The notes beneath the pieces are model-generated. The model was not told the origin of the DNA and searched no databases. It saw only the letters and a list, made by a program, of their open reading frames with translations. A stretch of 41,404 nucleotides of DNA from Acidobacteriota bacterium (GTDB lineage Bacteria; Acidobacteriota; Terriglobia; UBA7540). The translations under genes were made by a program, and so were the position numbers. Numbering within the stretch: the first letter of the stretch is position 1; every line of letters begins with the position of its first letter. Positions 31,763-39,499 of this stretch are shown piece after piece. The DNA lies in assembly GCA_003225365.1 (NCBI GenBank), contig QHZN01000104.1:1-41404 (forward strand). The letters are read 5' to 3'.

Positions 31763-34700
31763 CTAGAACATCAGTTTGAGCGCGAACTGGATGGCGCGCT
31801 CCCCATACGCACTGAGAATCTGTCCCGCGTGGGAAGAATCGATGTTACTCACTGGCCCGCTAAAATGCGAGGAGTTAGTGAAATTGAACATTTCCGCGCG
31901 AAACTCGAGTTTGGTGCCTTCAGAAGGCCATGCCAAGTTGAAGTCCTTGAATATGCCCAAATTGGAATTCACCAAGCCAGGACCGAGAAGGATGTTTCGC
32001 CCCGCATTTCCGTAAGTGAAATCTTGCGGGTCCGCGAAGGCGGAAACGTCGAACCACTCTTGCAGCGTAGGATTGGCAAGGCGCCCACTTCCAAGCCGGT
32101 CCGGCCTCTCGGTCCCTCTCCTTCCTGTGTTCGCGTAATCATGGCCGACTCCCAAATTAAACGGCTGTCCCGAGATCGCGGAGAAGATGTTGGTCACGCG
32201 CCATCCTCCGGCGACATTGCGCACCAGCGCTGATCGAGATCCTAATTCTGGCAGGGCATATACCGCGGCGACCGTGAAGCGTTGAGGCTGGTCAATATCG
32301 GAGAGGCCGCGATCACAAATAATGCAATTTGGATTTGGAATCGGACTGCCCTGGAAATCCCCGGTCTCGCCATCAATTGCCTTGGACCACGTGTACGCAG
32401 CGAGCAGACCCAACCTGTGCCATGACCGGATTTCGGCCTTCGCCTGAAAAGCGTTGTAGCTAGCAGTACCGGTGTTGGTAATAAAACTGCCCGCCGAGAA
32501 TCCGGGGTTGGGGCGGCGTGGCTGGATATCCCCAGGCCCGGGGGAAGGAATGTTCACGGGCAGAGACATTGTCTCTTTTACTCCCGCGCTGCCGACATAC
32601 GCACCTTCCAGCACCAGGAAATTACCTACACTCTTCTGCAACGCAAAGTTCCACTGCTGCACGTAAGGGACAGGACGGTTCGGATCGATCTGGAAGAAGC
32701 CTAGTGGCCCGATGCCGGCCCCATAGCTCGTGATCGGCGGGAAGAAAGTGGCCAACGTCCTGGTGGGTACAGGGGTTGTGTTGGAAGAAGCGGGTTCATC
32801 CACGATAAACGGAGGATTGCCTTGGGGTGGGCTTGCAGCCTGATCGGAGTCTTCGAGAACATAGAAGATTCCATAGCCGGCCCTCACCACCAACCCGTGC
32901 AGTGGCTGCCATGCCGCCCCGAGGCGGGGCGCGAAATTGTTGAAGTCTGAATGACGCAGGGAGTTGTTCAGCCCGACCGACGAGGATGGAACGATGAGGC
33001 TGCTGAACAGCGGGAGAACAATCTGCGTTGCCTGCTGGGAATTGAAGTTCATCTGCCCGCCTGCCGTGGACGCCACTACAATCTGATTCGTGAGCGGATT
33101 TACCGAGGCGAACATGTTGTGCAACGAAGTGGGCATGTGGTACAAGTCATAGCGTAATCCCAGGTTTAGAGTAAACCGGGGAGTGACCTTCCAATCGTCC
33201 TGAAAATAGAAACTCTCGCTGCGGAAAGATACGCCGAACTCGTTCCGGGGAAAGCCTCGCCGGCCCTCGATAGGCAGCCCTAGCAGGTAGTCCGAGAAGT
33301 CATAGCCCGAATAGCTTCCATCGAATACAAAGTCACCGCGGCTGCGCGCTCCGTTGGTTAGCGCGTTACCCATGGTGCGGATATACGCGCCGACTTTGAG
33401 GGTGTGAGCGCCCTGAACCTTGGTCAGCATGTCGCTCGCCTCATAAGTATTCACGCGACGCCTTTTGGGTTTGAAGGTATTCCAGTCCAAGCCAACAAAG
33501 TTGTTGAACTCGATTCCCGGAAACCCGGGGTCCTCAGCTTCAGTCTGGTCGAGTCCCCCGATGCCTGCTTTGTCCGCATAATTCGTCCCCAGTCCTTGTT
33601 GCACCGCGTGATAGCCGTCCCGGACGTACCCTACCTGAAATTCATTCAGCAGGCTGGGGCCGAAAGTATGGCTTTCCCGAAGGGTATAGCGCTGGCTCTG
33701 CACTTCCTCGGTAAATCCGCCATTGAGCGGAATCGCGCCGCTGGAGTAATCAGTGAGCCTGTTGAAACTCTGCGAGTAAACGAGGGAATCGCGCTCGCTC
33801 ATGCGGTGATCGATCCTGACATCAAATTGGTTGATAGTGGTCGGATCCGATGGCGTAAAGACAAAATTCCCCCCGGGGGTGTTGGGAAGGGGAATAAACT
33901 GTAGGAGATAAGTCGCGGGGCTCACGATGCGATTGCTCGGGATCATGTTCGGACATCCCACGGCATTTGTGCAGAGCTCGTTGAAATTGGGGCTCGCAGG
34001 ATCGGACGAGGCGACAAACTGTGCGCCGGTGGTGGGATCTGTGATGTCCGTACCCGCGGCTGATAGGTCACCACCCCGCATTACCGCGGTCGGGGTCGGG
34101 TTATTGTTCGTTCCGCCATTTCGCTGGCGCAGCCCTTGATAATCCACGAAAAAGAACGTGCGGTTCTTGATCACGGGCCCGCCCAGCGTCCCGCCAAACT
34201 GGTTGTAACGCAGCTTGCCTCTACTCAGTCCAAAGAAATTTCTTGCGTCCAGTTTCTCATTCCTCACGAAATCATACGCGTCGCCGTGAAACTGATTGGC
34301 GCCGGACTTTAAGGCTACACTAATGACCGCCGGCTCCAGCCCGTATTCCGCTGACATCGCGTTGGTCTGGACTTTGAATTCCTGAATGGCATCCGGGGGC
34401 GGCACGATCGTAGTTCCGGCATCGAATTGCGCGTTGGTGTTGGTGCCGTCAATTGTGTAAATCGTCTGCGAGGCGCGCCCGCCGTTCACCTGAACAATCG
34501 GATTATTACCAAATGAACCCGTACCGCCGCCCACGGCGCCTGGCGTCAGGGTCGCCAGATCCGTGAAAACCCGGCCGTTCAACGGCAGATCGAGCATAAA
34601 CTGTCGCGAGACCACTTGGCCAACGGTAGCGGCTTGCGCTTGGAGCAGCGGCGCCTGGGAAACCACGGTTATTTGTTGTGTCATCTGCCCGACTTCGAGG

Positions 34701-35020
34701 GCGAAGTCCACGCGTCCGATTTGCGCAATGTCGAGCTTAATCCCAGACCGGATGGCTGTCTTAAAACCTTGTGCGGACACGCTGATTTTATAGTTCCCGG
34801 GAATGAGCGATCCAATCGTATAGTAGCCATCCTGATTCGATACGCTGGATTGCACTACTCCCGTGGCCTCATTGGCGACCTGCACAGAAGCACCGGAAAC
34901 AACGGCCCCGCTTTGGTCAGAGACCTGTCCCGTGAACTGCGAGGTTTGCGACCGTAATACTGGGCACACCAGCGTCATAGTCAGCCCTAGATAGAATGCA
35001 ACGCTTAATTTCGAATGCAC
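31763..35020 (-). CDS. Oar-like TonB-dependent outer-membrane receptor
   Basis: This 1085-residue protein has a signal peptide (about residues 1-24, LSVAFYLGLTMTLVCPVL core), then a carboxypeptidase-regulatory beta-sandwich (about 28-110: GQVSDQSGAVVSGASVQV...GYYTIGSLIPGNYKISV). Next come a plug region (about 120-240, with NGRVFTDLATLTPGAV and NQFHGDAYDFVRNEKLDARNFF), a long beta-barrel, and a C-terminus ending in Phe, as outer-membrane barrels do. This architecture is expanded in Acidobacteriota and is thought to import large substrates with TonB energy. The GTG start follows GAGGAGGT. Transcription diverges from the IclR gene, from a TTGACT-17-TAATAG promoter. The ligand is unknown; neighbours suggest a glycan or oligosaccharide. 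Confidence 0.92.
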   Translation of the reverse strand: MHSKLSVAFYLGLTMTLVCPVLRSQTSQFTGQVSDQSGAVVSGASVQVANEATGVVQSSVSNQDGYYTIGSLIPGNYKISVSAQGFKTAIRSGIKLDIAQIGRVDFALEVGQMTQQITVVSQAPLLQAQAATVGQVVSRQFMLDLPLNGRVFTDLATLTPGAVGGGTGSFGNNPIVQVNGGRASQTIYTIDGTNTNAQFDAGTTIVPPPDAIQEFKVQTNAMSAEYGLEPAVISVALKSGANQFHGDAYDFVRNEKLDARNFFGLSRGKLRYNQFGGTLGGPVIKNRTFFFVDYQGLRQRNGGTNNNPTPTAVMRGGDLSAAGTDITDPTTGAQFVASSDPASPNFNELCTNAVGCPNMIPSNRIVSPATYLLQFIPLPNTPGGNFVFTPSDPTTINQFDVRIDHRMSERDSLVYSQSFNRLTDYSSGAIPLNGGFTEEVQSQRYTLRESHTFGPSLLNEFQVGYVRDGYHAVQQGLGTNYADKAGIGGLDQTEAEDPGFPGIEFNNFVGLDWNTFKPKRRRVNTYEASDMLTKVQGAHTLKVGAYIRTMGNALTNGARSRGDFVFDGSYSGYDFSDYLLGLPIEGRRGFPRNEFGVSFRSESFYFQDDWKVTPRFTLNLGLRYDLYHMPTSLHNMFASVNPLTNQIVVASTAGGQMNFNSQQATQIVLPLFSSLIVPSSSVGLNNSLRHSDFNNFAPRLGAAWQPLHGLVVRAGYGIFYVLEDSDQAASPPQGNPPFIVDEPASSNTTPVPTRTLATFFPPITSYGAGIGPLGFFQIDPNRPVPYVQQWNFALQKSVGNFLVLEGAYVGSAGVKETMSLPVNIPSPGPGDIQPRRPNPGFSAGSFITNTGTASYNAFQAKAEIRSWHRLGLLAAYTWSKAIDGETGDFQGSPIPNPNCIICDRGLSDIDQPQRFTVAAVYALPELGSRSALVRNVAGGWRVTNIFSAISGQPFNLGVGHDYANTGRRGTERPDRLGSGRLANPTLQEWFDVSAFADPQDFTYGNAGRNILLGPGLVNSNLGIFKDFNLAWPSEGTKLEFRAEMFNFTNSSHFSGPVSNIDSSHAGQILSAYGERAIQFALKLMF

Positions 35021-35076
35021 AGTCTTACCTCCTCAAGCCTAACGTGAGGACCTGAATGGATCCCCCCTTTGCATCT

Positions 35077-35105
35077 CTATTATCTCAAGGGGTTTTCCGA
35101 GTCAA
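35077..35105 (-). promoter_or_regulatory. promoter of the TonB receptor gene
   Basis: On the minus strand, TTGACT (35105-35100), a 17-bp spacer and TAATAG (35082-35077). An overlapping GATAAT at 15 bp is an alternative -10. Confidence 0.5.
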
Positions 35106-35121
35106 GTCTCTAAACCTCAAC

Positions 35122-35141
35122 CTGTCCAAGAACCTGGACAG
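35122..35141. promoter_or_regulatory. palindromic operator candidate between receptor and IclR genes
   Basis: CTGTCCA-AGAACC-TGGACAG is a perfect 7-6-7 inverted repeat. It lies 16 bp upstream of the receptor -35 box and about 180 bp upstream of the IclR -10 box. IclR-family dimers bind palindromes of this size, so the adjacent regulator is the natural candidate. Confidence 0.55.
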
Positions 35142-35318
35142 ATTCATTTAGGTGGGATCAGGCTTCTAACACATACTCTCCTAAGGCTTTCTTGCCCGAT
35201 CGAAGCGTGGTTGCCCACTAGATTAGTCAGTGGTTCTGGGGAAAAACGCCCAAGACATTGCCGGGACAGGGAAGGACCTCCGTCTTTAATCTTGTGTTAA
35301 AATGTTTCTGGAGCTTGC

Positions 35319-35324
35319 TATAAT
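35319..35324 (+). promoter_or_regulatory. -10 element for the IclR-family gene
   Basis: TATAAT lies 38 bases before the ATG at 35362. The nearest -35-like box (TTGTGT, 35292-35297) is 21 bp away, too far for a strong promoter. Confidence 0.4.
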
Positions 35325-35361
35325 AACCGCGCGGAAAAAGGGCTGGTGCGTGTTTCGTTCC

Positions 35362-36180
35362 ATGAGTTTAGAAACTTCACAGGATCCTCTACAGAGGCCG
35401 AGGGCTAGCGTGGTCCGGTCGGTGGAAAGGACAATGGCCATACTGGAATCACTCTCTGTGACCAAGAGAGGGTTGACGTTGGCCGAATTAAGCCGACGCC
35501 TCGGTTTGCCCAGGAGTTCGACTCACTGCGTCTTGTTGACCCTTAAGGAGGGTGGTTTTCTGACACGCAGTGAAAAAACTCACCGCTACACGTTCGGGCT
35601 GAAACTGTTTTCCCTGGCCAACGTGGCATTGAACGGAACCAGATTGCGCGAGCAGGCCTCGCCTTTTCTCCAACGCTTGATGTGGCGATGCAAGGCGACC
35701 GTGCACCTCGCCGTGCTGGGCTGTGAGCAAGCTGTCATCATTGAGAAATTCGAGCATCCGAACGCGCCTCGGGTACCCACCTGGGTGGGCAAGCGGCTTG
35801 ACCTCCACAGCACCGCTGTAGGCAAGGCGCTGATCGCGCATCTGCCGGAGGAGAAACTGCTAAGTCTTGTGCGTGGACGCGGATTACCGCGTTACAATGA
35901 GAACACGATCACTTCGTTTCGCCGCCTGCAACAAGAATTGGAAGAAACCCGCCGCCGAGGTTACTCCGTTGATGCTGGAGAAGATGAAATCGGCGGGTGC
36001 TGTGTCGGGGCGCCAATTTTAGTGGCGTCAGGAGAGGTAATCGCGGCCGTCAGCATAGCGGGAAGCTCGGAACTGATCAATCCCGAGGATATTCCCAGCT
36101 TTGGCTCGCTCGTAAAGGAAACTGCCTCCGACATTGCCGCTGCCTTTCACATCGATGGGAAATCCAAATCCACCGAATAA
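35362..36180 (+). CDS. IclR-family transcriptional regulator
   Basis: This 272-residue regulator has an N-terminal winged helix-turn-helix (about residues 16-75: SVERTMAILESL, LTLAELSRRLGLPRSSTHCVLLTL) and a C-terminal ligand-binding IclR domain (about 90-260), with HLAVLGCEQAVIIEK, STAVGKALIA and RRRGYSVDAGEDEIGGCCVGAPI. Regulators of this family often control catabolism of sugar acids and aromatic acids. The frame is open from an ATG at 35302, but a TATAAT box sits inside that extension, so the internal ATG at 35362 is preferred and gives normal family length. It diverges from the TonB receptor and precedes the GH20-like gene, which marks it as the likely local regulator. Confidence 0.88.
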   Translation: MSLETSQDPLQRPRASVVRSVERTMAILESLSVTKRGLTLAELSRRLGLPRSSTHCVLLTLKEGGFLTRSEKTHRYTFGLKLFSLANVALNGTRLREQASPFLQRLMWRCKATVHLAVLGCEQAVIIEKFEHPNAPRVPTWVGKRLDLHSTAVGKALIAHLPEEKLLSLVRGRGLPRYNENTITSFRRLQQELEETRRRGYSVDAGEDEIGGCCVGAPILVASGEVIAAVSIAGSSELINPEDIPSFGSLVKETASDIAAAFHIDGKSKSTE

Positions 36181-36364
36181 TTGGAACATCACTCGCCTTC
36201 GATCGGCGAGCCTCCCAGGACGGTCGAGCGCAGTGGCTTAGAGATTCTCGCTCCCGAGCGGCGGATGAAATTAGCTGCGATAAATTGGCGACTGCCCCTT
36301 TCGAGTTGAATCCGGGACGCTTGTGGAAGTCGTCCAGGATGCTGGATTAGCGTTGCCCGGGCCG

Positions 36365-36393
36365 TTGACACGTGCTTGATCGCTGCGTAGCAT
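36365..36393 (+). promoter_or_regulatory. promoter abutting the GH20-like start codon
   Basis: Consensus TTGACA (36365-36370), a 17-bp spacer and TAGCAT (36388-36393). The predicted transcript start, seven bases after the -10, is position 36400, the A of the ATG. The rest of the 36181-36399 gap shows nothing recognisable. Confidence 0.55.
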
Positions 36394-36399
36394 CGCCCC

Positions 36400-38484
36400 A
36401 TGCGTTATCTGTGGGGGTTGGTCGTCTTTTCCGTTCTGCCTGGACCCTTGCTCGGGATACACAAACCCATCCTACCTCGTCCGCAGCAAATCGAATATAG
36501 GTCGGGAAGACTCTCTCTGCGAGGCCTTTCTATCGGCTTTGGCTCTACGGCCAGTGCGGAAGACGAATTCGCAGCGAAAGAACTGTCGTCGGCTTTGTCC
36601 CTTGAAGCGGGAACGACCATCCCGGTAGTCGCCACACACCCGGCGACTCCATGTATCACTTTGGTCAGGACCGGAGCGGTCGATGCCCTTCCTGGTGGGG
36701 ATGACCAGCCTGGGCCCCGTTCCCGCGAAGCCTATGAGATCCGAATCGGGGCTCAAGGCGCAGAGATTCGGGCACAATCGTCGGCAGGGCTCTACTACGG
36801 TGTGCAGACCCTGCACCAGCTGGTAGAAGGTGACCCCGGGAACAGATTCCTGCCCGAGGTTAGTATCCGGGACTGGCCCGCTATGGCCTACCGCGGCTTC
36901 ATGATGGATATGAGCCACGGGCCGCTACCAACGGAAGCCGAAGTCAAGCGCCAAATCGATTTCTTGGCTCGGTGGAAAGCCAACCAGTATTACTTTTACT
37001 CCGAAGCGAGCGTCGAGCTGGCCGGCTACGATCTCGTGAACCCCCAGGGACGATTCGCGCAGGAACAAGTCCGGCGACTCATCACCTACGCGCGCGAGCG
37101 GCACATGGATGTGGTCCCGATGACTGAGCTTTACGGTCACATGCACGACCTGTTTCGGATAGAGCGCTATGCTGATCTTTCCCTTCTCCCTCACGGTGAC
37201 GAGATTGACCCACTCAATGAGCAGACTCAAGCCCTCCTGGCGGACTGGACCAAGCAGCTCGCGGCCTTATTTCCGAGTCCCTGGTTCTATATCGGTTTCG
37301 ATGAGCCCTGGTCATTGGAAAAAGCCGGGAGCATCCTCGGCCGTGGTGCGGACCCCTTGAAACTGTACACCGGCCAGATGAAGCGAACTGCCGACCTGCT
37401 CCAGAAGCTCGGCAAGCGCCCGATGTTCGCTCCCGATTTAAGCGGGTCGGAACTCCTCCTGAGATACCCCGACTTAATTTCGGAATTGCCCAAGAACGCC
37501 ATCGCTGTTCCTTGGCACTTTGAGCGCCTGCAGGATTATTCGCCTTATGTCGCTCCATTGGCGAAGGAACATATTCCAGTGGTCGTTGGACCGGGCATCT
37601 GGTGCTGGAATGAAATCGCTCCGAGCTATTCCCTCACGTTTTGGAACATCGATGGATTCCTGCGCGCTGGCCATAAATACGGTGCGCTGGGATTGATGAA
37701 TATGGGCTGGACCGATGCTGGCCAAGTCCTGTACCGGACAACGCTGCCGGGCATGGCTTACGGTGCCGTGGCGGCCTGGCAATCGCCCTCGGTCGACCAA
37801 AGCCGATTCTTTTCTGATTACGCCTCGCTGATGTACCCCCCGAATGCGGCCAGCGAGGTGGCTTCCGGCTTGGAGAAGCTGGATGCCGCCGAAGGGTTAA
37901 TCATGAAAATATTCGGTGGGCAAGATACGATTTACCGATTCTGGGAAGATCCGCTCACTCCTGACCGCCTTCAGCAAAGCGAGGCCAATCGCGACGCTTT
38001 CCACCAAGAGCGCCTCCTAGCCGAGGACGCCGAGGAACGCTTCCGCCGGGCTCTGTCTGTCACGAATGATACATATTCGCTCCCTAGTCTTGTGGTAGCA
38101 GCACGCATGCTGGACTATGCCGGCATGAAATACCTTTATGCCATCGAGATCGGCGGCTTCTTTAAAACCCTAGGCCGGCATCCCAGCCGGTCCGATGTCT
38201 TGCTTTACCTCTTCCGCGAGAGCAGCGTGGCAGATCACGGGCGCATCGAGGACTTGATGGATGCGATCACTGCGCTACGGGAAGACTATCGTTCGGCATG
38301 GCGACAGGAGTATACGGACTATCGCCTCGGTACCGAGCTCGGCCGCTGGGACACCGAATATGAATTCTGGCGGCGTTTCCAGGCTCGCCTGTGGGAGGCC
38401 GTCAACAACTTCAAGGACGGCGATACTCTGCCCACGCTGGAAGACCTTCGGCCGCGTCTGCCGATGGCCGGCTCCCCGCCCTAA
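36400..38484 (+). CDS. GH20-like glycoside hydrolase (beta-N-acetylhexosaminidase-type)
   Basis: A 694-residue exported protein. A signal peptide (MRYLWGLVVFSVLPGPLLG) is followed by LPRPQQIEY, the usual start of the GH20 N-terminal alpha/beta domain (about 20-160, ending SAGLYYGVQTLHQLV). The TIM barrel starts with RDWPAMAYRGFMMDMSHG. The acid/base region reads WFYIGFDEPW, with D301-E302 in place of the classic GGDE, so the catalytic Asp-Glu pair is kept but one Gly is replaced by Phe. The long C-terminal helical region (about 480-680) is unlike standard hexosaminidases. It probably removes terminal amino sugars, or a related sugar, from glycans in the periplasm. No ribosome site is visible; see the promoter at 36365-36393. 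Confidence 0.75.
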   Translation: MRYLWGLVVFSVLPGPLLGIHKPILPRPQQIEYRSGRLSLRGLSIGFGSTASAEDEFAAKELSSALSLEAGTTIPVVATHPATPCITLVRTGAVDALPGGDDQPGPRSREAYEIRIGAQGAEIRAQSSAGLYYGVQTLHQLVEGDPGNRFLPEVSIRDWPAMAYRGFMMDMSHGPLPTEAEVKRQIDFLARWKANQYYFYSEASVELAGYDLVNPQGRFAQEQVRRLITYARERHMDVVPMTELYGHMHDLFRIERYADLSLLPHGDEIDPLNEQTQALLADWTKQLAALFPSPWFYIGFDEPWSLEKAGSILGRGADPLKLYTGQMKRTADLLQKLGKRPMFAPDLSGSELLLRYPDLISELPKNAIAVPWHFERLQDYSPYVAPLAKEHIPVVVGPGIWCWNEIAPSYSLTFWNIDGFLRAGHKYGALGLMNMGWTDAGQVLYRTTLPGMAYGAVAAWQSPSVDQSRFFSDYASLMYPPNAASEVASGLEKLDAAEGLIMKIFGGQDTIYRFWEDPLTPDRLQQSEANRDAFHQERLLAEDAEERFRRALSVTNDTYSLPSLVVAARMLDYAGMKYLYAIEIGGFFKTLGRHPSRSDVLLYLFRESSVADHGRIEDLMDAITALREDYRSAWRQEYTDYRLGTELGRWDTEYEFWRRFQARLWEAVNNFKDGDTLPTLEDLRPRLPMAGSPP

Positions 38485-38514
38485 GCAAGCGGCGTTGGGC
38501 CGGCAAGCGCCCCA

Positions 38515-38524
38515 CAACCGGTTG
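38515..38524. promoter_or_regulatory. short palindrome upstream of the RraA-like gene
   Basis: CAACCGGTTG is a perfect 10-bp palindrome in the 123-bp gap before the RraA-like gene; an operator is possible but unproven. AAAGGAG at 38591-38597 is that gene's ribosome binding site. Confidence 0.25.
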
Positions 38525-38607
38525 CAGAATCTGTTTTCGACGTAAGCGCTACATGAGATGAATGGGAGCTAGCAACGAAATCTATTGCGCCAAAGGAGCA
38601 CGGTTTC

Positions 38608-39321
38608 ATGAACAACACAATATCGGGGAGTCTCGGAAAACGGGCATTGGGAAGGCCGGCTACAGATTCCGACCTGGAGCTTTTCGAAAGCATTGAAGAG
38701 ACTCTCTACACCGCGGTTGTAGCGGATGCCCTGGACGAATTGGGTGAGCACGATCGGGCCATGAGGGAGTACCTTCGACCGCTATCCCCCGAATTCATAT
38801 TTGCGGGCTGGGCGCGCACCATCATGTGTGTGGATGTTTTTTGCCAGCTGGCGGACCCCTACGGAATGGAAATTGAAGCCATAGATAGCATTTTGCCTGG
38901 AGAGGTGGTTGTCGTTTCCACCGGAGAGTCAAAAAGGAATGCCCCCTGGGGTGAATTGTTATCGACGGCTGCTCGCGCACGGGGGGCGCGAGGGGCCGTC
39001 ATTGATGGTCTAGTGCGCGACGTGAAAAAAATTCGGCAGATGGGCTTTCCGGTCTTTGCCGCCGGCTTCAAGCCAGTGGATTCTAAAGTACGAGGGTTGG
39101 TTATTGATTACAACGTGCCTGTCCAGTGCGGCGGGATCGTGATCCAGCCGGGCGATCTGGTTTTTGGTGACTATGACGGCGTCGTCGCTGTTCCAGCAAG
39201 CATTCTCCCAGAAGCCTTACAACTTGCAAGGAATAAAGTCTCCAAGGAGAATCACAGCCGGGAGGAGCTAAGGGAGGGTGAGTTCCTCAGCGACGTTTAT
39301 GAAAAATACGGGATTCTGTGA
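38608..39321 (+). CDS. RraA-like family protein (class II pyruvate aldolase type)
   Basis: A 237-residue member of the RraA/HMG-CHA aldolase family. The metal and substrate site motif is intact: GELLS (115-119) and D133-G-x2-R137-D138, which in HMG/CHA aldolases bind the divalent metal and pyruvate enolate. RraA proteins that only inhibit RNase E lack a full site. The C-terminal block GDLVFGDYDGVVAVP is also typical. Members cleave 4-hydroxy-4-methyl-2-oxoglutarate or decarboxylate oxaloacetate; others sit in sugar-acid pathways. Lying directly before an IlvD/Edd dehydratase, cleavage of a 2-keto-3-deoxy acid or its oxidised form is a reasonable inference. The ATG is preceded by AAAGGAG. Confidence 0.85.
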   Translation: MNNTISGSLGKRALGRPATDSDLELFESIEETLYTAVVADALDELGEHDRAMREYLRPLSPEFIFAGWARTIMCVDVFCQLADPYGMEIEAIDSILPGEVVVVSTGESKRNAPWGELLSTAARARGARGAVIDGLVRDVKKIRQMGFPVFAAGFKPVDSKVRGLVIDYNVPVQCGGIVIQPGDLVFGDYDGVVAVPASILPEALQLARNKVSKENHSREELREGEFLSDVYEKYGIL

Positions 39322-39352
39322 TTCCTTGAAGGGTGCTGAAAAATCTCCCCTG

Positions 39353-39398
39353 TGGCGCCATTCAGGGCAGCACGTGCCGTGCTGAAGCCCCGGCGCCA
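39353..39398. repeat. nested palindromic element between RraA-like and dehydratase genes
   Basis: The outer arms TGGCGCC (39353-39359) and GGCGCCA (39392-39398) enclose an inner hairpin CAGCACG-TGC-CGTGCTG (39368-39384). The nested form resembles a REP-like element; it could also reduce read-through from the RraA-like gene to the dehydratase gene. Confidence 0.55.
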
Positions 39399-39499
39399 TA
39401 ACGCGAACAAAGCTCTCGTTTCGTCGTCCATAACGCCTAACGGCTGGAAAGCCATGCTGCGCGCTTAAGCGGCGCGAAGAAAGGTCGAGGATTCGCGAC

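Noticed and set aside
38608-39321. Assignment as the RNase E inhibitor RraA or a menaquinone methyltransferase
   Set aside because: The complete D-G-x2-R-D aldolase site and the catabolic neighbourhood argue for an enzyme; the methyltransferase name in this family is a legacy misannotation.
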